A DNA stretch of 64,000 bases from NCBI GenBank assembly GCA_003117195.1, contig BDSI01000019.1, forward strand, positions 1,240,001 through 1,304,000, in the 5' to 3' direction. Below the pieces are notes generated by a model. It had not been told where the DNA came from, searched no databases, and saw only the letters and a program-made list of their open reading frames with translations. Position 1 is the stretch's first letter. Every line of letters starts with the position of its first letter. The translations under genes were made by a program, and so were the position numbers. This document shows positions 24,947 through 34,887 of the stretch, in pieces. Source of the DNA: Eudorina sp. 2006-703-Eu-15. Taxonomy: Eukaryota > Chlorophyta > Chlorophyceae > Chlamydomonadales > Volvocaceae.

Positions 24947-25568
24947 GGTGAAGCGAGCTATGCCGAGCTGAGCCGGGCCGTGCCCAGGGCCGGTCAGATC
25001 CTGGCCGCCACTGCGTGTGACTGAACGAATTGGCTCATGGCAACTGCTGACAGTGCAGCGCGAACTTCTGAGATGAACCAAACCTGGCTGAGCCGCCGTT
25101 CATCCCGGGGCCGGGCAGTGGTTGACAGGTGCCATGGAGGTCGTCGTCTCCCGGACGTGTGGAGCTGGTCATCCGGAAGCGGATCCACCAGGGCTGTCGC
25201 CCACGAGGAGGAGCCGCAGGAAACCAGAGCCTTCCCGTCAGGGAATGCGTGGGCGGAGGATCGTACGCTCATGTCAGCTGCCGCATACGACACAAGATGT
25301 ACCAACTTAAGCTTGGGTGCGCTTCCTTGAACTCGCCGCCTGCATCGAGTGGCGAACTATTAACACATGACCAGCTTCTTCATGGAGCCCACATGGTTCC
25401 TCGGCCATCACATCGTCAGTGGTGGGTCATGCTGTTGGTCGGCTGTCAAGGCAGAGTGCGTGAGAGATATGCGAAGGGCATGGCAGCGCCCTGTACATGC
25501 CCGTATGCGAATAATAGTGGTGACCGAATCTCAAAAGACGTTCGGCTGTCGTAGGATAGGGCGCTGTG

Positions 25569-25573
25569 TGTAA
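25569..25573 (+). terminator. Candidate poly(A) signal TGTAA for K1
   Basis: TGTAA about 620 bases after the K1 stop codon. Motif and distance fit the group; no direct evidence of cleavage. Confidence 0.4.
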
Positions 25574-25805
25574 ATGGCAAGGGAGTATGTGTGCCTTGAA
25601 AGGGGCATGGTGTCAACATGCGTAATAACGGCCAATGCCCCTCCAAAAATGTCAAGGCTGCGCATGGATGGGCCGGCGGCTTGGCTGCATCGTTTGGCGC
25701 CCGTTGTGTCTTTTTGGCGTAGGCGCCGTGTGTGTATGTGTATCAGTGCATGTGTGCAAAACCCAAGCGCATTGTTGGTTATAGAGACATGTGGGGGATG
25801 AGGGA

Positions 25806-25886
25806 GTGGAGGGTTGAACCAGGGGCTGAGGAGGAAAGAACGGGGGTGGAGGGTTGAACCAGGGGCTGAGGTGGAAAGAACGGGGG
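25806..25886. repeat. Two-copy 40-bp tandem repeat
   Basis: A 40-base unit starting GTGGAGGGTTGAACC and ending in GAAAGAACGGGGG occurs twice head to tail with about one mismatch. Confidence 0.85.
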
Positions 25887-26104
25887 AAATGGAAGGGAGT
25901 GTCTGTTCGGGCCTGGCATACGTCCTGGCTCGCGTCCGAAGGGCGCTTTCGTGGGCACGGGGAAGTCGGACACTCGGTCGGCGGGGTCATCGCACCCTGT
26001 ATCCGGCTCGCACGGGTTTGCCACCGTGGAGCGCCGCCGGGGGCGTGCACGTTGTCGTCGCAGTCGTCGTCTTGGAGTTATGACTCCCTCCGTCCTTTGG
26101 GTGC

Positions 26105-26185
26105 GATGTTCCCCAGCCGCTAGATCACGCCCAGGCCTGACAGGGGATGTTCCCCAGCCGCTAGATCACACCCAGGCCTGACAGG
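26105..26185. repeat. Two-copy 41-bp tandem repeat
   Basis: A unit starting GATGTTCCCCAGCCGC and ending CCAGGCCTGACAGG occurs twice with one base changed. A recent local duplication. Confidence 0.85.
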
Positions 26186-26852
26186 AAGGGACACATCCGC
26201 GTGTTCCTGCAACCAGCGCTTACGCCAACCGATGGCTGCGACCTGTTTGGGCCGGGATCGGCAGGGATGATGGGGGGCCGCCGCCGCTGCCGCGGTTGCT
26301 GCGGCACCGGCGCTTGACTATGGCAGCATGGTGTTGACGGCAGAGGTGTGGCGGTGATGGGGCCACCTTGTTGCGGCCGGCAACCAGACGGACCGGGGAC
26401 AACGGCGCGACTGGCCTAGTCACAAGCATGCATGGTGCCATGCTGCGGTTCATTGCACGCGGCCTGTGTAGGGGTGGGGTGGTCACGTCGCAATTCACAG
26501 TTCTGTTCGATCAGCTGCGGACCAGCGGGTGGTGGTGGTGGTTAGAACGAAAACGGCAATGGCGTGCTCGGGGCGGCTTGCCGCTTATTAATGTGCCTGT
26601 GAAACTCATTTATTTATCACGGAAGGGTATGGTGGTGCACCGCCGGGTGCAACGGGGCGTGCCTGGCATTGGGATCGTATCTCGACGGCAAAGCAAAATG
26701 GCTTTTTGTGAGACTGAACGCGAGCTGGGCCGGCGTATCCGTCTCGGTTCGTGGCTGTCCACATATCTCTACCTGACTCAGCATTCATCGTTCCTGCCGA
26801 GCGGCCTGACCGGCTGCCCGCGGGCGAGGCTCTCTGACGCGTGTGGACTCCA

Positions 26853-27080
26853 CTGTGCTGTGCTAGGTCTGTTGTGCTGTGCTAGGTCTGTTGTGCTGTG
26901 TCAGGTCTGTTGTGCTGTGCTAGGTCTGTTGTGCTGTGTCAGGTCTGTTGTGCTGTGTCAGTGCTGCGCTGTGCTGTGCCAGGTCTGCTGTGCTGTGCCA
27001 GGTCTGTTGTGCTGTGCCAATGCTGTGCTGTGCACTGGTGTGCCAGGTTTCTTGTTCTGTGACAGTGCTGTGCTGTGCAT
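26853..27080. repeat. Minisatellite of TGTGCTGTG/AGGTCTGT units
   Basis: About nine imperfect copies of a roughly 20-base unit (CTGTGCTGTGCTAGGTCTGT and variants with CCAGG or TCAGG). A 360-codon open frame runs across it, but the protein is only a cysteine/leucine-rich repeat translation and I do not call it a gene. Confidence 0.8.
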
Positions 27081-29094
27081 CCCAGGAGCAGCAGCTTCAG
27101 GATTGCGGGTCCTTCCATGTGGCTGGTACTGCAGCGGCAGTGCGGAATTCCTCCGCCGTGTTCGCATTTTGGACCAAATCAGGCGCTTCTGTTGTCCGCT
27201 GGATGTTCGTTGGGTCGTTGGTTGCGCAGGTTGCGTTTCCGGTTCACGTCGCAATGGTGGTGATGGTGGTGTGTGTGTGGGGGGGGGATGGCTGGCGTGT
27301 TTGACGTGGTGGTGGCTGGGAGGGCCAGCCAGTCTGCAGGGCTGGCGTCGCATTACGTGTTGCTGCTGCAGAGGGGAGTTGGCGACATCGCGCGGACGTG
27401 CGGATGCAGCGCTGGGCGCTGCGCTGCGCTGGGGCGGACAAGCTGATTGAGCGGGCGCGGGCCCTGCTGTCAGGTCACGGCCCCCAGAGGCGGTAACAGC
27501 CGTGCTTTGTTGTATGAGGTGTTGGATGAGGAGTTTGTCCATGCGTAAGTTGGCTTCGCTGATTTTGCTGATGCCGCGACCACTTTGATTACAGAATTCA
27601 AGACTATAGATTGACATTTATCGAGCTGTCTCGTGAACGCGCAATGGCGCCCGCGTCCTCCAGCGCTGTGCTCGGTTACATCATGACACCGTTGCGATTA
27701 CATCATGACGCCGTTGCGGGTGGGTTGGGGTCGGGTCGGTGGTGAGCTCTTCACGACGCCATCTGATGTCACCAGGGGAGTGAAGACTGTCTCAGGGCCG
27801 GAGGAGTGAAACTGCTGCCGTTGTGGTACAGGGTTGTTTGGGGGAGGTGATGGACTCGGATCGGACGGGGGTGATCGGCCGGCCCTGGCCTGGTTATGAC
27901 ATTGTTCAATCTTCTAAATCTTCATCCTGAAAATAATTCAACCTATCCACACAAGACGCGCAACATGCATGCTCATGGGCGCCTGGGATGGATGGACCAT
28001 GATTTTTTTCACAGTTATAACGGTGGCGGTTGCCACGGGAATTGGAAGTGATGTTCGCGGGAATGCCTGCGGCGGCAGTGCCGCGCAGTGTGCCATGCCG
28101 CCTCTTGCTTACCTCTGGCTGCTGGCGTTCGGTGTGCATGCGCGCATGGGTGGGCCGACATGCTTGTGGGGGTGGTGTTCTTGTCACGGTTGTTGTTGTT
28201 GTTGTGACGGCACTGAACCGTCGATGATGTCGCGCTTTTGCCGCGCTTCCCAGGAACAACAAACCATAATAGAACAACGTCGCGCGTTTTTTGAGGTGCG
28301 CGACAAGAGAACACGTATCCTCCGCTGTACATGCGTCATAGAAGAAGTAAGCACCCGCGGATCCGAAAAATGAAAGCTGCCCATGTTCACACGGGTCAGC
28401 TTGGGCGCGCGGGCAATAATGATGGGCGCCTGTGTGGACATGCAGCCGGCGTGAGGTCGAGGTGCCGCGCTGCGGAGTTAGGCGTTGTGCTCCCCTGACC
28501 GACATCGGTCTTTGTGCAGTGCTTGGCAGTGTGGGTTTCGTTCGTGGGGTTATGGATTGTGCCGGGGCACCGCAACGTGCGCCTGACAGCGTCGTTAGCC
28601 TGCTGCCCTTGGTATGCGGGGCTTTGGAGGTCTATCTAGTCTATCTGGGCGAGGGGAGCCCGTGTCAGCGCCAAAGCCTCACACCTGCGGGGATCGCCTG
28701 GGGTTGGTGCGTGGGCAGACGCCTCCTGGGCAACGTCCCTGGAGTCCCCCGCGGCGTCGGCCCCACATGCCCGTGACGTCGGGACAGCGTCGGGACAGCC
28801 GTGGGTTAGAAGTTGACGTTCAGTCAGTGAAGTCGCTGGAGTGTAGCATGGCCGCCGGTGATGGCCTGGAAAACCCTGGATGGCCGATGGCCGATTCGTC
28901 CCTCCGGGCATCCGCAGTCTGTTGCGGAACAGCAGGACAACTCGCTCTTCTGTTTGTGGCGTGGAGGACAACGGTCTGGGCATGGCCGCCAGCCTGGTGT
29001 TGGTGTCACAAGGGGGTTAGGGGCGCAGCACCCACCGTGGGGCGAGCGAGGCGCCCGGTCGTGGCCAAGTGTAGTGTACGCGCTCCATGGGCGG

Positions 29095-29245
29095 CTGTAG
29101 CCATCATCACTTCTACGACGCCGTTGGGCCGTTGTGTTTGTGCCTGCGCGGCCCTGTCGTGGCGGCGCTAGTGGCTGGTAGCTATTATGCTGCTGAGCCT
29201 GGTTGACGTCTTCGACAGACTGATTGACTTCTTCAATATTATAGG
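29095..29245 (+). pseudogene. Decayed DUF202 (VTC1/VTC4-type) C-terminal fragment
   Basis: The sequence resembles the end of the VTC4-like DUF202 domain. HFYDAVGPLCLC corresponds to HFDDRVGPLCLC. After an extra codon and a one-base frame change, VAIMLLSLVDVFDRL corresponds to VAITLLSLIDFFELL. The third membrane helix is therefore recognisable but spread over two frames. Weaker likeness (VYAL; a FVWR-like stretch) lies upstream, and I could not find the ANERTFL signature clearly. It is probably a broken duplicate of the VTC-type genes in the left part of the window; an independent DUF202 relic is the alternative. Confidence 0.5.
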
Positions 29246-30329
29246 TACGCTGACGTACCTGACGTACCTGATGTATCTGAGGAATGGGCCGTACCGGCGG
29301 GGATGGTGGGTGTGCCTATGGTGATCAGCTTTACCGAGTTTTAGTCTTCCTCCGAGAACTCGTAACGTGCGACCCGCTGCCTTCGGAAGGTGGGCATTGA
29401 AAGGTCGTCTGTACATCTGGGGCGGTGCACGCTTGCAGTGTGGTGTGGTGTGGTGTGATATGATATGATGTGATGTCATGTGCTCTTTCTTGGACGGAGT
29501 TCGGAGTCCAGGTCCAGTGCGTGGGGGGCCAAGCGCGTGGCCGGCGCCTACTTCACGTAATGCGTTGGGTTTCTTGGCAGGGGGCGAGACCAGCCCTGTG
29601 GCGTGTTGTAGGTGTCTAGGTTGAGTCACCGCACATCTTGTACACTTTACTCACAAGGCAACTGTGGCGGCCGATTCTGGCGAATACCAAGAGCAGAATG
29701 GACCACGCCTTAGACGGTACTCCTCACCCTACGCTCTCTATCTCATCAACCTATACCAAGGACAGCGCACCCCTCCATCACCCACTGGGGGGTCGTACAG
29801 CCATCGTAATCAAACGGAATCAATGCAACGCACCGCTTCTCACTTCGCACCAGCTAGCGCCCCTCTTTGTTCTGACGCGCTTGTTCTGTTCAGCACCCTG
29901 CTGCTGCTGGGGCTCGACCAGACAGCCAGGGGCACTCACGTCCTCGGCAAGGCCGCTGTCAGTCAGCGTCGTACCAGGCGGACGGGGCCCAGTTGCCTTG
30001 CGTGGGGGCTCGGGTGCTGCTTGCTTTTGCGCCAGGGGTCTGCGAGGCCTGCCACGTGCCACCGCCAGCAGCTGCAGCTGGCGGCGGCTGCTGGATACCG
30101 GACGGCCCCTCTTCCTCAGCCTGTCTGTCGTCGTCGTCATCGTCGTCCTCCTCCTCGAGTCCTCGTCCTCCGCTCCCAGAAGCACGGTGCGCTCCAGCTT
30201 GCTGCCAGCCGCAGGAGCGGCTGTTGTTTTGGGGTGTCAGGGGGTATCTGACGGGGTTCGCTGCCAGCCCGGCCTACTAGTACCAGATCGGCTGCTAGGC
30301 TGTTGCTGGGCTCGGCCTGTTGCCTGGTG

Positions 30330-30372
30330 TCCGATAGGGCCCTATCTGCTAGGGCTGCTAAACCCTATCGGA
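30330..30372. repeat. Short inverted repeat
   Basis: TCCGATAGGG and CCCTATCGGA form a perfect 10-bp stem around a 23-base loop. The loop itself contains further CCCTA/TAGGG pairs. It lies just before the retroelement 3' ends. Confidence 0.6.
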
Positions 30373-30501
30373 TACCACCCGGCTCGCGAAAGGTCCTAAT
30401 CCACGGTGTAAATAAATCCTTATTGCGTAGGGCCCTAATAAACGGTGTTAGTCCCCAGGAGGCAGTTGAACGAGCGGACGTATGCCGAAAGTGACACAAC
30501 G

Positions 30502-30551
30502 CGGTTGGAACACCCGGTCGGGACACGGGTCCACCTTGTAACGGTTACATT
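30502..30551 (+). mobile_element. Retroelement-like 3' end, family A (plus copy)
   Basis: Reverse-complement partner of 13143-13194. The conserved core runs into an AT-rich end (TTACATTATATATAA), consistent with the tail of a non-LTR element. The length and coding part of the element are not visible. Confidence 0.5.
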
Positions 30552-30844
30552 ATATATAACCCTGTTGGCGTTTGGTAGTAGTGGGCCGCGGGTGGACGGG
30601 GCACTGACGCGCTCGACGGCCCGGTGGCGCCATCGCTAGGGTTGAGCGGTTTTTTCGGTCCGGTGGGACCGTACGGGCAAGCCCCTGATGGTGGCTCGCG
30701 AGCCCCCGTGGCTCTCCAAGACTACGGGCCTCCGCTGGAGAAGTGACCCTGCCTTGGTTGGGATGGTGGTTCGCTAATAGGGGCGCCCTGGTGGCTAACT
30801 TCCCCTGAGCGGGCTTTATCCCTTGCCGTGGTTGGTCTCAGGAA

Positions 30845-30975
30845 CGGGGTGGTTCCGTGGTAGTGTGGGCCCGGGGAGTGTTTCGGTGCACTTGTGGAGC
30901 CTTTCCGGTGCGCCATGGTTGTCGCCGTTGGCTGTCGCCGATGACCCGGGGGGTCCGCTGTAACATCCTTAAGAA
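30845..30975 (+). mobile_element. LINE-like 3' end, family C (copy 1)
   Basis: Matches the reverse complement of 43515-43677 over about 130 bases (shared GGTGGTTCC, GGTGCGCCATGG, GGGTCC) and ends in CTGTAACATCCTTAA. The common right end followed by AAT-type bases in all six copies suggests a retrotransposon 3' UTR. No open reading frame of the element is kept at this copy. Confidence 0.55.
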
Positions 30976-32045
30976 AAGGTTGCATTACAGCGAACGGACA
31001 TAGCTCTCTGTTCAATGTCGGACAGTCGGACACGCACCTGAAACGCCTTGCACTTGCTTGTTCTGTCAATCGATGAAGTCAGAGCCACAGCTTAAGGACA
31101 AGGATCTTTCTTGGATATTGAGAGGTTAGTTGCCACTAATAGTGTACCGCACGGTATGGCAGGCAAGCGGTAAAGCGGTACACAGCTGTACATTATCACC
31201 GTATGTCGCCCGATCTGGCCCAATGCAATGATGCCCTTGTTCATCAACATTAGGTGCCCCAATCTTGCCATAAGAACGTTTTCCCAAAGTTTGTAATTGT
31301 AATCTTTGAAAGTGAAAAACATCTGCAAGGTCAATTGGCCAAAGTGTTACGGTATGCCACCTACTTGCCATCCCACTACTTGACCGCACCCTTGACCGCA
31401 TGTTGATTGGTTGAACTTGTTGAGACGATGACTGTTGCCCACAATTTGACGCTCGTTTGAGGCGGACAAGTTAGGGCAGTCCAGAGCGCGGCGTCATTGA
31501 TACAATTGGATTTTAATAATGCCATATATGTAACCTTGTCTGACAAGAAGTTTTGTTCCGCAATAAGGTACGACGAACTCTCCCAACATTAAGATCTCCG
31601 TATCGTTTCGATGGAGTGCACGGGCGTCGAGTGAATGTATGCGTAAGGCGTTTTACCTAATACTCATACTTTGTAATGAAAATATTTGCAGTGAAGATTT
31701 AATATATTAAACCGTTTTACTGTCACCGCGCCCCTTTGCTTTCGACGCTGGCGTACGGGAACTGTTAAAAAATGAGGCGCCTGTACTTCTCAAGACTGTT
31801 ACATAGCGCGTAGACCATATGTGACGTCTCAGTTTAATGCCCCATAATTTCACAGGTCACAGTGATACTCAGTCGTTTACACGAGGTAGCCTGAAAACAT
31901 TGCTCGTCGATCGGTTCCGGCAGACTAAACACAATTATGTACACAACATCATATTTCTATTGCTAATCACTCGACGGCTAGCGAGCGCCCGTCTGCCCTC
32001 ACAGTCTTGTCGCTGTTGTTGCACGTCTCCAGAGGCGCACACCGA

Positions 32046-34854
32046 ATGGGAGTTCTGTGCTGGGCACCTTCAAAGAGGAATACCCCTGAGGTGAGCTATT
32101 TTTACCGATCACGTTCAACGGTGTTTTTCACGCGAAATGTCGAGCCAAGAGTTTGTTAGAGTTTTCTTGGCTGTCTACATTATTCTTACATCGCGCAACA
32201 GGATGATCTCCTTGATCAAATCAATTGTGAGGTGGCAGTCGCGGCGGGGTACTGGCTACGGCGCTCAGGACAATGCATCGCGAAAATTTTCATGTTCTAT
32301 GGTCGTGAAGCAACACTCGTAAGGTGCGCCCAACGGCAATGCCTCTTAGACAAGAATTGATTCCTGGCGGGGTACCGAATCGCTCAACCAGTCGGAGTCC
32401 GGGAAGTCGATGTGTCACAAGAAGCAAGGGTTTCGTGCGCACCAACAACGAAGAAACAGCAAGCTTGCTAAGGCGCCCCCGTTCACACATCCAGTGTTTC
32501 GGCTCTGAGGTTCTGAGGCTTCGTTTTGGCTGCGCCATCCGTGGTAGCGGTAGTATCACGGTTGCCTCTTTGTTCGTTCGTCGCGCAGCATCGCGGGCGC
32601 AGCCCAAGACGGCGCCGACCTCACAATCCTCGCCAGCTGCGGCCCAGGCGCCTCCGCGGCCCCACCGGGTCGCGTGCTGTCGAGTCCCTGGCCAGCGGGC
32701 GGCGCCGACAACGGCAGCAGCTTCTCCAGGCCACCGGGCGCTTCCGTAAGCCGCAGGAGGTGGACGCCTTTGTCATGGAAGGTGAGCAAGTGGCTCCATG
32801 GTTTCTGCCCCAGTCGGCGAATCTGGACCAGCGTACCAGCGTCGCACAATATTGGCATAGCGGCTTGCATGCTTGTGGCTTCGTGGATTCGGATGAGGTG
32901 GTGGCGTGACGGTGAGTCATAATACAGGTTATCATGCCTGTCCGGTGCGCCATGGTGGCGCAAGCTCGTTTATGCAGTGTATGGTGAGGAAGCTTCGGCT
33001 GTCGCCATTGGCTGTCACCGATGACCCGCGGGGTCCGCTGTAACATCCTTAATAATGCTTCAGGGTCTGCGTGTTCCACGAGGAAATCTGATTGGGCCCG
33101 AACAGCATTTCCCTCCCCTGTACTGCTCACGCCCCTTTCACCACCACATTACTTTCTGCATTGTCGCAGAGCGGCAGCCCCCCGGCGCGTCTTCCGGCCG
33201 ACTGGCACCAGCTGCTGAGCCAGGCCCGGCAGTCGGAGCCGCTGTGCCTGCAGGCGCAGCTCGAGCCGCTGGTGCTGGGCGGGCGGCTGGTGGGGGCGCT
33301 CCTGGTGGTGACGCAGGCGGGGCAGCTGCCCGGCAGCCGCAGCGCCCCTACCTCCGCGGCCGGTCGGCCACTGGGAGATGTGGTCCCGGCAGCAAAATCA
33401 GGGTCAGGCTTCGGCTGGTCCTTGCGCCGGCTGTGGAGGCGGCCGGTGCCCTCTTCCTCGTCTGGCTCCTCCTCTTCGTCCTCCTGCTCGGCGCCCTCGC
33501 CGGGCCTTATGCGGGGCCTGGCGTCTGCTCTGTCGCAGGTGGCGTTCGGACCGCACCTCAGGGCCGTGTCGATGGTGGGTGTATCCAAGTGTTCGGGCAT
33601 TCGCGCGAAGGAAACCTCTAGGCTCTCTGGTTTCCATGTCATCAAGTCTACTGCAGAAGACGGCCGTGGATGCGTCCTTTCTTCCGTCACCGTCAGTCTC
33701 ACCTCGTTTCATGCGGTGAACCTGCACCAGTGTTGCTATCTTAAATTAAAAAAATATTTACGGGCAAAAAAGCCGGAAATTTTCTATTTCCCGGACCCCC
33801 AAGAAACCTGCGAGATTTCATTTATTTGACGCTGTGGAGAGCCGGAAATCTGCCCTGCCAACTATTTTCCAGACTACCAAAAAGGCCTGGAAATCTGCAG
33901 GCGCAGGGAAAAATCCTGCATCGTACACCTGTCTACCGCCAAAACACACTCGAATGCCATGTCCCCAACTCCTGGTTACCCTCCCATATGCATCCGCGGC
34001 GCAAGGAAAGCGCGCTTCAGGCCTCCATGGACTTAGAATCCCTGTCGTCGCTGTGGTAACAATGGCCCTGCTGTCGAAACACGCAGAAATATTTCCGCCC
34101 TGCCTCGGAGGTTTTTATTTCCTGGCACCTAGGAAGCCCCCCAAAATCTGCCCTGCCAAAGGGTTTTTGGCTACTGGCGACAGGCCGGAAACCTGCGGAA
34201 TTATATTTCCCCGTTTTGGAAGATAGCAACACTGACCTGCACCTTGTCTTGATGCGGTGAAGCTGCCCTCGGATGGACCCTGCCAACCCGCGTCCTGTCT
34301 TCGGGTGGCGCTGGGGGCATGCGAGCTGGCATCCTGGATGCCTCCAGCCGGCCGCTGAGGAATGCCGTACGGCAGCAACGCGCAGCAATTGTATGTACGA
34401 CAAGAGCGAGGTGTGCCTATCGTGGCTTAGACGGGCAGGCGTCCATTCATTCGTGCTACAACTGCAGGTGCCCACACACACACACAGGGTCTCTGACTAC
34501 GGCATGCCCCTCCGAGAGGAGAGCCGTCTCCTCCCCTCACCAAGCCGCACAGCAGGGCCCTCACAGAAGCGCACATCGGACATCGGGGCTCCGCCTGCTC
34601 TCGGCTTCGTGACAACACTCCTGCACCTCGCTCCCTGGACCACATTCGCGGCATGGCCACACGCCCTCTGCCAACCCTGGACCCAAGTCATGCCCGGTGA
34701 CCCCAGCTGTCCGCCGCTTAGCAGACACTATCTTCGTCCCCATCTTCCGGCAGGCCCCCCTGCCCCTCCCCCTTCTTTCTCCCTCCCTCCCTCCCTCATA
34801 TCCCCTCCTCCTAGCGACTCTTAGGTTACCTCCCCTCCTCCTGACCCCTCCTGC

Positions 34855-34887
<33 letters not shown>

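Larger units (their letters stand above)
24947..32045. other. 7-kb region between kinases K1 and K2
   Basis: The first 100 bases or so still match the flank downstream of K2 (42817-42915), so the duplication included 3'-flanking DNA. The rest holds three tandem-repeat blocks (25.8, 26.1 and 26.9 kb), a decayed DUF202 fragment at 29.1 kb, a short hairpin at 30.33 kb and two retroelement 3' ends (30.50 and 30.85 kb). Long open frames here, such as the one crossing 26853-27080, are translations of repeats. I see no intact gene. The last kilobase, AT-rich, should contain the K2 promoter. Confidence 0.5.

Noticed and set aside
26368..27450. 360-codon open frame
   Set aside because: Its middle is a translation of the 20-bp minisatellite at 26853-27080 and the flanks have no domain-like character; the frame is also open on the other strand.
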